Shown here piece after piece: positions 29,501-37,326 of a stretch of 64,000 nucleotides of DNA (the stretch's first letter is position 1; the number at the start of each line of letters is the position of its first letter). This DNA is from Salmonirosea aquatica (GTDB taxonomy: Bacteria; Bacteroidota; Bacteroidia; Cytophagales; Spirosomataceae): NCBI RefSeq assembly GCF_009296315.1, contig NZ_WHLY01000002.1:4066501-4130500 (forward strand), read 5' to 3'. The notes under the pieces were generated by a model. The model did no database searches. It was given only the letters and a program-made list of their open reading frames with translations, and had not been told where the DNA came from. The position numbers and the translations under genes are program-made.

Positions 29501-30121
29501 ATCCGTCGAGAGGGAAACATTGATGGTCGTTTGGTCTAGCACCTGTATTTCCTGCGTGTTGTAGCCAATGTAGGAGAATATCAACGTGGCATCCTTCGAG
29601 GGAACCGCTATCGAGTAGGTACCATCCGCGTCGGTACTCGTACCAACCTGTGAATCCTTGATGATGACATTGACGCCTGGTAAGCCCTGACCATCTTCTT
29701 TAGAGATCACCCGTCCCTTAATCATGATCTCAACCTGTCGTGCCCTGGCTGCCGTTGGTGTTTTGGGCTTTTTCTGAATCACATAGGTGTTTCCTGCCCT
29801 ACGGTAGGTCAAATCAAGGGGCGATAACACGTGGCGCAGGGTAGTTTCAATACTTGAAAAATCATCTACCGGTAGTACTATACGTTTTGTGAAAATGCCC
29901 TCTTCTTCGGAGGTGATATGAACTTTGTAGCGGTTTTCCAGCATTTGAAAAACTTCCCCCAAATGCTTGGGTTGAGATTTCAAGATGACGGACTTCGGGC
30001 GGCCGGCGGCCGGTTTGTCAAGATAAGCATACAGCTTCATTTCCTGGGCAAAGGCTTCCATACTGCCTGCCACAAAAAATGAAAGTACAACCATCTTTTT
30101 GAGTAGTGTTCTTTTCATCAT
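26576..30121 (-). CDS. SusC/RagA TonB-dependent transporter with N-terminal STN domain
   Basis: 1181 residues from the ATG at 30121 (MMKRTLLKK); a TTG 9 bp upstream is also in frame. The order is signal peptide (to about 26), STN domain (about 45-115, VFQMLENRYKVHI to NTYVIQKK), carboxypeptidase-like regulatory domain (about 130-215), plug (about 220-335, LVIIDGIPMSNS), then the 22-strand barrel to the C-terminal aromatic residue (LKINY). An STN domain normally signals through a FecR anti-sigma factor, but none is encoded in this window. It heads the operon of SusD and six hydrolases. Confidence 0.88.
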   Translation of the reverse strand: MMKRTLLKKMVVLSFFVAGSMEAFAQEMKLYAYLDKPAAGRPKSVILKSQPKHLGEVFQMLENRYKVHITSEEEGIFTKRIVLPVDDFSSIETTLRHVLSPLDLTYRRAGNTYVIQKKPKTPTAARARQVEIMIKGRVISKEDGQGLPGVNVIIKDSQVGTSTDADGTYSIAVPSKDATLIFSYIGYNTQEIQVLDQTTINVSLSTDTRQLSEVVVTALGFKENKDRLGSTSSTIKADDIVRSGETGVINGLTGRAAGVQISRSTGDPGAGSNIQIRGQNTITGSNQPLVIIDGIPMSNSTLGDARGGVAQQSRLNDINPEDIASVQVLKGASAAGLWGSRAANGVIMITTKKGADDSKINISYSSTVSFDKVNVLHPLQETYGQGTNGAYTPTTQYSWGDKIADRTGGADEVNMNGARFESYNGPTFYPIITKNSKETYNDARRDAVFRTGTYFDNNISLSGGNDKGNFYLSLGNLDQKGIFAGQSDYKRSSVRFNTTRQYNDIIRASANANYVRTTSNRIQKGDNTSGLYLGMLRSSPDFDSRYWKGSYFASPTASAITNRQRSYRNYLGASANPSYNDPLWTINELTNFSEVDRFILSSELVISPLNWFNITARGGLDTYTDRRVTNNPVSSVVNSGAGQYEQEMIKEMEMNLDIIGRATKNFGSNVTSTLIVGFNVNDRKYNSLGGIMNNFILEEAPPNFSNSINANNYPYNRETHRRMARLYSTLNLGFYDQLYVNLSAAGEAGSTFGSESKSTFYYPSADVAWQFTHLPLFASSALSFGKLRASYGIVGIQPEAYRNTTPYVTASFGSWATNLTGSGYGGAYVQSTSQGDPYLKPERKTEWEIGTDLRFFDSKLSAGFTYYQNRIVDLLLQVSAAGSSGFSQRYTNAGTMENKGMELDLNYNVLQKGDWEWNVFANWSRNRNEVTDLGGTEIVTFTGGALSTVASVGYPLSSFYGGVYKRNADGTKALTEKGFPILDTELQIIGNPNPDWRGGFGTKVGYKNLSFNLLFETFQGGDFYEGTRGVLVNFGTYGDVGNEVTLSQDMYTYAGKLIPAGSTVRGNVADFGGGPVLLEQSYYTSIGGHSGQLAEQFVKDGSWTRVREISLGYSLRTAGFRQKTKLQSIDFTVTGRNPFLWTKIVGVDPETNVSGVGNARGVDYFNNPNTKSLVFSLKINY

Positions 30122-31175
30122 AGTAATCAATAGTTAGTAGGTATCATTTCTTGGGTATAAAATCTTCTGATCTATTTTCCACATAGTGGATTTTATTATT
30201 TTACCAGATTTTAAGAACTAGAAAAAAAGTAAGTAAGAACTGAACTCGATACTATTGATTTGAAAATATATTATTCACTTTTCCTTTAATTACTTTATTA
30301 AAACGAGGTAAAATGAATCGTATAAACCATGGATTATCATGGAAGCATAGCGGTCAAAAATAGCTTGCAGACAAACCTTTGATTTTCTGGAATTTCGTAT
30401 GGATAAGCAAAGAATTAAAATGTAATATACTGATTATTAAATAGATACTATTAATAATCCTCACAATTTCTGCATGAATACTAGGGTGATTATTATAGAT
30501 TAAATATTTATATAACAGTAGCGCTATACTAAACTAAAATTAAAAGCTGGGAAATTTTTCTTAGTTCTTACGGGTAGGTGAGGAATCTGCTAACACTTGA
30601 CGTAGGTAATAAGTGCTATTGGCATTAACTATGTGCTAACTATTCGTATCAATATAAATAGTTCATACAAAGTAGTAAAGAAGGTATGGTCAAGTTTTAT
30701 TTTTTTACTAAAATATTTTTGCTATTTCCTAATAGATAGTATTAACTCCTTGTATAATTAACAACTATTATTTTGCGAAATGAACCAACGACCAAACAAT
30801 AATAAATGGCAAAAGCATATGTTGCAAATATTATTTAAAAGTTATACTTTGTTATTTAATTAGTGATAATTAGGGCCTTTTGATTCGGTTGTGAAGAGAG
30901 TGTAGTTACCCTATTTCCTCAGGAGCAGAACATGAACTGCGGGCGCTAGGAATAACCAAATAGATAATTGCAGAAAAAATCCGACGAAGATGTGGATTAG
31001 ATTTCTGAGAAATCGGCCGGTCCCTGTTATTCTAGGTTATGGGCAAGGAATAGTGCATCACATTTTCCAGTCACCACACATGATAATAAAAGCATGTTGG
31101 GTAGCTCAGGATTGCTTTTGATCCCCGACGACAATAAAGCATCACCAAGTTGCACAGGAAAAAGGAGGGAGAAGA
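30122..31175. other. AT-rich spacer without a gene (about 1.05 kb)
   Basis: It lies between the GH43 stop (31176) and the start of the STN-SusC gene, both on the minus strand. It must hold the promoter and leader of the SusC gene. Long runs are 70% or more A+T, no frame looks coding, and no strong hairpin was found apart from a short dyad TCCAC/GTGGA near 30178-30190. No convincing TAnnTTTG element was located. Confidence 0.6.
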
Positions 31176-32837
31176 TTAACGAAGTGCAGAAGCAATAGGC
31201 TCTACCCGAAACCAGTCATAGTCTGCGTAGCCTGAGTCGTTGGTCTGGGTAGTGCGGGTGCAGAAAATCCCCAGCTTGGCCCCGATCCAGCGCCCCACCT
31301 CGGCCTGAAAAGGTGCCCCGACTTTGGTGTACTTTTGCCCGTCGAGGCTGTAACTGAACTGGCATTGGGCGCCTTCGGTCACTGCTACCCGGAGGTACAC
31401 CTCACTGCCGACAGCCATGGAATTGATAACTTCTTCCTCTTCAGGGTTTCCGTCGTAGGCTTTTTTACAAACTACCCGTACCAGCTTAACTCCGTCCTTT
31501 TCACTCCGCAGCACCAGCGCGGCGTAGCCTTGTCCCATGACGATCAGGCCGGCACGCTCGTTTTCCAGTTTGGGATTGGGGTGAAAAGTCAGTTTGGTGG
31601 TAGCCATAAATGTCTCGGCCGGAAACTTTTGCAGCAATAGATTGGGTACAAACCAGTAATTTACCGCTTCGTCAGGGGCTTTGTACGAATAAAGCCTCAG
31701 GTACCCCAGGTTGCTGGTGGTGTGCCAGGTACCTTTCGGATTGGCCTGCCATTGCCACTGCAAGCCCAAATTGGTTGTCTCAAACTCGTCTGATTCGGGG
31801 GGAGTAGCTTTCGCCGAAACGGGTAGATTTGGTTTTTTGTGGCTAAGCACCGGTTCGCCCTTGCCATCTCCGTCAATATCTACCCCAATCACGGGCCAGT
31901 CGTTCACCCACTTCATGGGTTGCAGGTGCACTACCCGCCCGTAGGCCTCCTTATCCTGAAAATGCAGAAACCAGTCTTCGCCGGGCTTGCCATTTATGGG
32001 TTTTGTATCCACCCAGGCTCCCGGATGAGGTCCGTTGATTGGGGTAGTTCCCTGATCCATCACTACTTTCCGCTCGTACGGGCCGTAGATATTTTTCGAC
32101 CGCAGTACCAGCTGCCAGCCAGTGGATACTCCTCCCGCCGGCGCAAACAGGTAGTAGTACCCTTTGCGTTTGTAAATCTTGGGGCCTTCGACGGTAGGGT
32201 CTTTTTCGTGGCCGTCGTACACGATGACGCCTTCATCCACTACTTGGGTACCCTCGTCGTTCAGTTTCTTAATGGTGAGGATACTTTTAATCCCCGCCCG
32301 GCTCCCGGCCCAGCCGTGCACCAGGTACACCTGCCCATCGTCGTCCCAGAGCGGACAGGGGTCGATCAGACCTTTGCCTCCCTCTACCAGTATCGGCTCG
32401 GACCAGGGACCGGCGGGATTGGTAGCTTTAGTCAGATAAATGCCAAAATCGGGATCAGGATAATAGAGATAGAATTCTTTGTTGTGGTACCGGATCGCGG
32501 GTGCCCAGACGCCGTTGCCGTGCTGTGTCTTCTCAAAATGCGTAATGGGGGGCTGTCGTTTCAACGCGTGGCCGATCAGGGTCCAGTTGACCAGATCTTT
32601 CGAATGCAGGATGGGTAGTCCCGGTACGGCGTCGAAACTCGACGCCGTCATGTAATAATCGTCGCCCACGCGGCAGGCATCCGGGTCGGAATAGTCGGCG
32701 TGGAGCACCGGATTCTTATAGGTACCATCTCCCTGATCGGACACCCAGACTTTTGAAATATTGGCGGGTACCGACTGCGCTTGGGCTGTAATAGAAAACA
32801 GCCCCAATCCCATGAAAATCAGCCAAAATTTTCTCAT
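31176..32837 (-). CDS. Glycoside hydrolase family 43 (beta-xylosidase/arabinofuranosidase type)
   Basis: 553 residues with a signal peptide (1-21). The five-bladed GH43 propeller shows the three acidic residues in context: Asp51 (HADYSDPDACR), the pKa modulator Asp in GLIDPCPLWDDDG and the acid Glu in DPTVEGPKIYKRKGYYY. A C-terminal beta-sandwich (about 350-550, EFETTNLGLQWQW onward) is the concanavalin-like domain common in GH43 xylosidases and arabinofuranosidases. It is the last gene of the pectin operon and starts 1 bp after the pectinesterase stop. Its likely role is removing arabinose or xylose side chains from pectin; the exact sugar cannot be read here. Confidence 0.88.
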   Translation of the reverse strand: MRKFWLIFMGLGLFSITAQAQSVPANISKVWVSDQGDGTYKNPVLHADYSDPDACRVGDDYYMTASSFDAVPGLPILHSKDLVNWTLIGHALKRQPPITHFEKTQHGNGVWAPAIRYHNKEFYLYYPDPDFGIYLTKATNPAGPWSEPILVEGGKGLIDPCPLWDDDGQVYLVHGWAGSRAGIKSILTIKKLNDEGTQVVDEGVIVYDGHEKDPTVEGPKIYKRKGYYYLFAPAGGVSTGWQLVLRSKNIYGPYERKVVMDQGTTPINGPHPGAWVDTKPINGKPGEDWFLHFQDKEAYGRVVHLQPMKWVNDWPVIGVDIDGDGKGEPVLSHKKPNLPVSAKATPPESDEFETTNLGLQWQWQANPKGTWHTTSNLGYLRLYSYKAPDEAVNYWFVPNLLLQKFPAETFMATTKLTFHPNPKLENERAGLIVMGQGYAALVLRSEKDGVKLVRVVCKKAYDGNPEEEEVINSMAVGSEVYLRVAVTEGAQCQFSYSLDGQKYTKVGAPFQAEVGRWIGAKLGIFCTRTTQTNDSGYADYDWFRVEPIASALR

Positions 32838-32838
32838 G

Positions 32839-33894
32839 CTACTTTTTTGCTGCTGATTGTTTCATTGTTTTACCCGGTTTAAACCAGTCTGCTTCGTGGG
32901 TGGAAACGGGTGAATCCATGGAAAGAATTTTTTCGGGCGTCAACTCTTTTGCCTGCTTTTCGGTAAACTGATGGCTCCACGTTACCCGCTTGTCGGGAGC
33001 CGCTCCCGGTCCGGTGCTTTGGTATTCGGCGTAGAAGGCCGTCTTTTCGTTGGCCGGATTCCCCCAGTTGTCCCACCCCGCCGGTACAATATGGTTTGCC
33101 ATCTGACACCGGATGAATACGGTATGGGAATTGGGCCGCCACGGACGCCCCAGGTACACTTTGGTGGCTTCGGGAGCAGCAATCAGATTGCAGTCAAAAA
33201 ATACAAATCCGTGAGACTGATAGACGGGAGTAGCCGCCGCCGTGATGTACGAATTCGACAGACTTTTGATGGTGCAGGACTGAAAAACCGAGATGGATTT
33301 TCCAAATATAAAATCGGTAGTACCTTCAATGTAACAGTTGTCGTAGTACTGCCGGGTTCCTTCGGCGGCGGGGTACAAGGTATCCTGATTGCCTAGTAAG
33401 GCACAATTTCGACACACAAACCGATCCGCCTGCACATTGAGCGCCACGGCTTGTCCTACGCGTCCGGCCGTGTTGCGAATGGTCAGGTTTTCCAGGATTA
33501 TATCGGGCGCTTCCACCAGGACCGTATAGGAAGTATAGGTACTATGCACGGACTTGCCAAACCGATCCACTACTCCCGACGGGTAAGCTTTGCCCGAATA
33601 ATCATCCCAGGTGATGATGACGCCATCCCGGCTTTCACCGATGATGTGGATATTGGGTTTGTAGGCAGGAATCACCAGCTTTTCGGCGTAAGTACCATTC
33701 TTGACGTACAGCTTCACCCGCTCCTGGGAGTGGTCCCGAAAACTATTGACGGCTTCCTGAATGGTTTTGAAATCGCCGCTACCATCCTGCGCTACCGTGA
33801 AAGTGGCGGGGTAGGTATGGTTGGGGATGGTTTGGGCACGGATTGACTGAATGCTAGCCAGCAAACAGGCGACTATAAGCAATTTTTTTACCAT
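32839..33894 (-). CDS. Pectin methylesterase, CE8
   Basis: 351 residues with a signal peptide (1-21). The CE8 motifs are present in order: GTYAEKL, GQAVAL, GNQDTLY with the catalytic Asp, DFIFG with the nucleophile Asp, and YLGRPW with the substrate Arg. The fold is a single right-handed beta-helix of normal length. It removes methyl esters from homogalacturonan outside the cytoplasm and so prepares the chain for the GH28 enzyme of the same operon and the PL10 lyase at 48972. A 50-bp spacer with a palindromic hairpin separates it from the GH28 gene. Confidence 0.92.
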   Translation of the reverse strand: MVKKLLIVACLLASIQSIRAQTIPNHTYPATFTVAQDGSGDFKTIQEAVNSFRDHSQERVKLYVKNGTYAEKLVIPAYKPNIHIIGESRDGVIITWDDYSGKAYPSGVVDRFGKSVHSTYTSYTVLVEAPDIILENLTIRNTAGRVGQAVALNVQADRFVCRNCALLGNQDTLYPAAEGTRQYYDNCYIEGTTDFIFGKSISVFQSCTIKSLSNSYITAAATPVYQSHGFVFFDCNLIAAPEATKVYLGRPWRPNSHTVFIRCQMANHIVPAGWDNWGNPANEKTAFYAEYQSTGPGAAPDKRVTWSHQFTEKQAKELTPEKILSMDSPVSTHEADWFKPGKTMKQSAAKK

Positions 33895-33920
33895 TGATAT
33901 TTTGAATCAGATCTTGAAGG

Positions 33921-33937
33921 ACGGCCGGGCCGGCCGT
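33921..33937. other. GC-rich hairpin between GH28 and CE8 genes
   Basis: Perfect dyad ACGGCCGG-G-CCGGCCGT, 8-bp arms. It lacks a U-run and lies inside an operon, so it may affect transcript processing or partial termination. Confidence 0.45.
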
Positions 33938-33944
33938 ACCACAT

Positions 33945-35582
33945 TTATAACTTCAAATCTTTTGCGCCCTGACCATACGTCGCCTTTACTTTTGCCTTTT
34001 TCGTATCGGTGTTGACTACCTCAATGGCCTGGCTGCGGGCACCGTCGATCTTGAACAGTACTTCGGTGTCAGCATTGTACTGAAGACGGTCGAAACGTAG
34101 CTGGCTACTGTTATCCACCAGCACGACGGGTCGGGTTTCTTTGGTTATCAGATCGGTATTGATGATCTTAATATCGCTCGCATCAATCAGTTCGATTCCT
34201 TTCTCGGCCTGTAATACCATATTTTCCATGGTAATATTTGAAACCGGCATTTCGGGTAATCCACGAATAAAAACGCCCTTTTGAGCTCCGTTGCAGACGA
34301 TATTCTCGAAGTGCATGTTGCGGAAAATGGGGGTACCTTCGTTCACCTCCGGGCGCATGTCGCGCTCGCCGTCGGTGGCAAATTTCACAAAATAGTACAG
34401 GTCGAAGAAAATGGCTTCCTGCACGATGTCTTTCATGTACAGATTGCGGACGTAAATGTGCTCGACCACACCGCCGCGTCCCCGAACCGACTTGAAACGC
34501 AGGCCTTTGTCGGTACCCATGAAAGTACAGTTCTCGACAAATATATTCCGCGCGCCGCCACTCATCTCGCTACCTACCACAAAACCGCCATGGCCTTTAT
34601 AGATGGTATTGTTGCGGATGATGCCGTTTTCGGTAGGCATGCCCCGCTTGCGGCCTTCCTCGTCCTTGCCCGATTTGATGCAGATGGCGTCATCACCCAC
34701 GTCCAGGGTACAGCCTTCGATCAGGAAGTTCTTGCAGGATTCGATGTCCATCCCGTCGCCGTTGTGAGCGTAATCGGGATTTTTGGTGGTGACTTTACGG
34801 ATTGTCAGGTCCTGGCACATGAGCGGATGCAGACACCAGGCCGGAGAGTTCTGAAAAATGATGCCTTCCAGCAGTACTTTCTTGCAGCCATTCAACACCA
34901 GCAGGTTAGGACGCAGGAAATCTTTCATTCCGGCGAAGTCCCGCGGTTTTTGCCCTTCGCCGATTAGCATGCTCTTGCCCTCCACACTAGCCGACTTGAA
35001 TTGCGCGCTCGGGTACCAGGTCTTGCCGTCGTCTTTCAGAACGCCGCCCGAAGCTACCTTTTCCTTCCATTCACTCTCAGTGAGCTGACTTTTGTGCACC
35101 GCCCGCCACACGTCGCCGTTGCCATCCACGATTCCCTGGCCTGTGATCGCGATGTTTTCCAGATTGGTACCCGAAATCGGCGACTGGTTGCGGGCTGCCC
35201 TTTTGCCCTCATAAATACCTTCCACCAGCGCGTACTGGCTTTTATCGGGGGTAAAAAGCAGGATAGCGCCTCTTTGGAGATGTAGATTGACATTGCTTTG
35301 CAGCGCAACGGGTCCGGTTAACCACAGGCCGGGTGGCACCAGTACCACACCGCCCCCTTTTTTACTGGATGAAACGAGGGCCGAATTGATCGCCTGGGTA
35401 TTGAGGGTTGCGCCATCGCCTTTGGCACCAAACTGCATGATATTGATAGTATCCTTACGAAAGGTAGGTTCGGTTACCTGGGGTAGGTTCGTCCAGCTAT
35501 AGGGTGACGGAGACTGCGCTTTTGCGCAAGCTACTGTGAGTATCAGCAGGGCCAGGCATTGGGAAAGTGAACGATTTTGCAT
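33945..35582 (-). CDS. Glycoside hydrolase family 28 (polygalacturonase type)
   Basis: 545 residues from the ATG at 35582; an in-frame GTG 21 bp upstream lies in a hairpin and is less likely. The signal peptide ends near AKAQ. It has a Pectate_lyase_3-like start (NIMQFGAKGDGATLNTQAI) and a beta-helix with the GH28 catalytic set: NGDGMD, GDDAICIKSG, GHGGFVVGSE and the substrate-binding RFKS. It hydrolyses alpha-1,4-galacturonosyl links of de-esterified pectin, endo- or exo-acting not decided. It is the fourth gene of the pectin operon. Confidence 0.92.
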   Translation of the reverse strand: MQNRSLSQCLALLILTVACAKAQSPSPYSWTNLPQVTEPTFRKDTINIMQFGAKGDGATLNTQAINSALVSSSKKGGGVVLVPPGLWLTGPVALQSNVNLHLQRGAILLFTPDKSQYALVEGIYEGKRAARNQSPISGTNLENIAITGQGIVDGNGDVWRAVHKSQLTESEWKEKVASGGVLKDDGKTWYPSAQFKSASVEGKSMLIGEGQKPRDFAGMKDFLRPNLLVLNGCKKVLLEGIIFQNSPAWCLHPLMCQDLTIRKVTTKNPDYAHNGDGMDIESCKNFLIEGCTLDVGDDAICIKSGKDEEGRKRGMPTENGIIRNNTIYKGHGGFVVGSEMSGGARNIFVENCTFMGTDKGLRFKSVRGRGGVVEHIYVRNLYMKDIVQEAIFFDLYYFVKFATDGERDMRPEVNEGTPIFRNMHFENIVCNGAQKGVFIRGLPEMPVSNITMENMVLQAEKGIELIDASDIKIINTDLITKETRPVVLVDNSSQLRFDRLQYNADTEVLFKIDGARSQAIEVVNTDTKKAKVKATYGQGAKDLKL

Positions 35583-35593
35583 ACTACATAGTG

Positions 35594-35631
35594 AACCAAC
35601 CACACCCGGCGAGTACCGGATATGGTTGGTT
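35594..35631. other. Hairpin in the leader of the GH28 gene
   Basis: Arms AACCAACCA (35594-35602) and TGGTTGGTT (35623-35631) pair perfectly, with an inner CCGG/CCGG pair at 35606-35609 and 35616-35619. It sits between the DUF5123-like gene and the GH28 start. Confidence 0.45.
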
Positions 35632-35647
35632 GTGAAAATGATTTTAT

Positions 35648-37312
35648 TTACTGTATTCTCCAGCGTGGGTCGCCTGCGGCCCGTCGGCCGGGAAATGCGG
35701 CATCTTTAAAACCGAAGTTGAGGCCCGTGTAGGGGCTTATCCAGAGTTCCTCGGCCTTCTTGTTATAGGTAGTTGAAGGGAACCCGGCGATTTCCGAACC
35801 CGCCACAAAGGCAAAGTCAGATGTGGCGTAGGTGTTGATAATCGAGAAGTTGGTCGCTTCCAGGCCACCCGCGATGCCTCTGACCGCAAAGTTTTTGGTA
35901 TTGGCCTCATCCCAGGCGTGGCCCCAAACGGTGTTCGTGATGCTGATGCCACCCGTTACGTTACTGCGCACACCGGCGGTACCACGCCAGTTGAAAAGGG
36001 TACCCCCGCTGGTACCTACCTCGCTCATGGTACAGTTGTTGATCTTGATCGTTTTGGTGTTCTGCCGCGAGGTCATGAACATATTGATCTTGCTGAAAGT
36101 GCTGCTTTCAAGCAGGATATTATCTACCGCTGCCATGCCTTCACCATCCGTGTCGGTGGTCAGGATACCGTAGCCGCCTATGCGGTGGATGATGGAATTT
36201 TGAATGGTGTAATTGGTGATAAACATCTTGCTTCTTATCCGCAGCACACCCCGTAACTCACTTACGATGCAGTCTTCAATAATCAGGTTTTCCAGGGTAG
36301 TTAACACAGACGGGTTGGGGTTAAAAATATAGCTGCTGCCAATTCCCCCGCCGATGATTTCAATACCCGAAAATTTTACCGTATTGAGGCTCGAGCCGTC
36401 TGCAATATTCCAGTTGCAGTTGACCATCGTAGCCAGTTTTTCCCCAAAACCATAGGCCGACGTGATGGTGATCGACTTGTTCAGGGGCGTTGTGGGCGTA
36501 AGGTACCGTACCCCTTTTTTCAGAACGATGATCGCACCTTCGGCGGCTGTGGAAACGGCAGTTGCCAAAGCGGTGGAATCGTTGGATTTCGACAGATCGA
36601 CCACATTCGGACCGGTCAGATCCACGGCGGGTTTCATGGTTTTATACACTTCCCAGCCACGTAGCTCGTTACCGCTGTAAATGGCCAGCTGGTAGGACGA
36701 CAACGGGTCCAGCCCTTCAATGATAATTTCGCCCGCCTTCTGATTACTCTCCGGCACGGGTACGGTTCGCAGGGGCTTGGTGAGTTTTAGGTCGGTACCG
36801 GCAAATACCTTGATGGCAGTAACCGGCAAACCAGCCACCTGCCACCGTACTTTGGCGGCATTGTCGATCACATCGTATTTGGCCGGAGTCAGCAGTACGC
36901 TGGGAAACTTTTGGGTTCTTACATTCCCCAAATCCGACACTTTGCTGTCATATTGAGGATCTGAGGCGTGGGCCTTGGCCCGTAGTTGGTACAAGGTATT
37001 CCAGAACAGCGGATCGCCGTTCAGCGTTGCTTCATCCAGCACCACATAGTTGGTGTCGACCGTAATCGTGTAATCTACCGTCCGGAAGGTATCGCGGCTT
37101 ACCTCAATCGTGTAGGAATCCACCTGCTTCATTTTGCCCATATTCACGATGATCGTATTTAGCTCGGAGCTGAGCTCCTTGTTCAGGACCGGGCTAAACA
37201 GCCGTGTCTGCTTGAATACCTCATCTTCCTTACAACCTACCAAAAGGCAGCATCCAACCAGGATTATGAAAAAACTGTGTACAAAATTTTTATTCTTCAT
37301 TTTCATATACAT
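35648..37312 (-). CDS. Surface lipoprotein with DUF4957/DUF5123-like beta-helix
   Basis: 554 residues. A lipoprotein signal ends at LVGC; ATGs at 37312, 37306 and 37300 are all possible starts. Residues about 35-225 form two beta-sandwich-like domains (QVDSYTIEVS, then AKVRWQVAGLPVTAIKVF). A right-handed beta-helix follows (about 235-480) and the C-terminus AAGDPRWRIQ is the usual DUF5123 ending. Proteins of this kind occupy the SusE/SusF position of pectin loci and probably bind the substrate at the surface. No catalytic set of a known lyase was seen. It is the third gene of the pectin operon, 14 bp after SusD. Confidence 0.82.
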   Translation of the reverse strand: MYMKMKNKNFVHSFFIILVGCCLLVGCKEDEVFKQTRLFSPVLNKELSSELNTIIVNMGKMKQVDSYTIEVSRDTFRTVDYTITVDTNYVVLDEATLNGDPLFWNTLYQLRAKAHASDPQYDSKVSDLGNVRTQKFPSVLLTPAKYDVIDNAAKVRWQVAGLPVTAIKVFAGTDLKLTKPLRTVPVPESNQKAGEIIIEGLDPLSSYQLAIYSGNELRGWEVYKTMKPAVDLTGPNVVDLSKSNDSTALATAVSTAAEGAIIVLKKGVRYLTPTTPLNKSITITSAYGFGEKLATMVNCNWNIADGSSLNTVKFSGIEIIGGGIGSSYIFNPNPSVLTTLENLIIEDCIVSELRGVLRIRSKMFITNYTIQNSIIHRIGGYGILTTDTDGEGMAAVDNILLESSTFSKINMFMTSRQNTKTIKINNCTMSEVGTSGGTLFNWRGTAGVRSNVTGGISITNTVWGHAWDEANTKNFAVRGIAGGLEATNFSIINTYATSDFAFVAGSEIAGFPSTTYNKKAEELWISPYTGLNFGFKDAAFPGRRAAGDPRWRIQ

Positions 37313-37326
37313 TTAAAAATGCCGTC

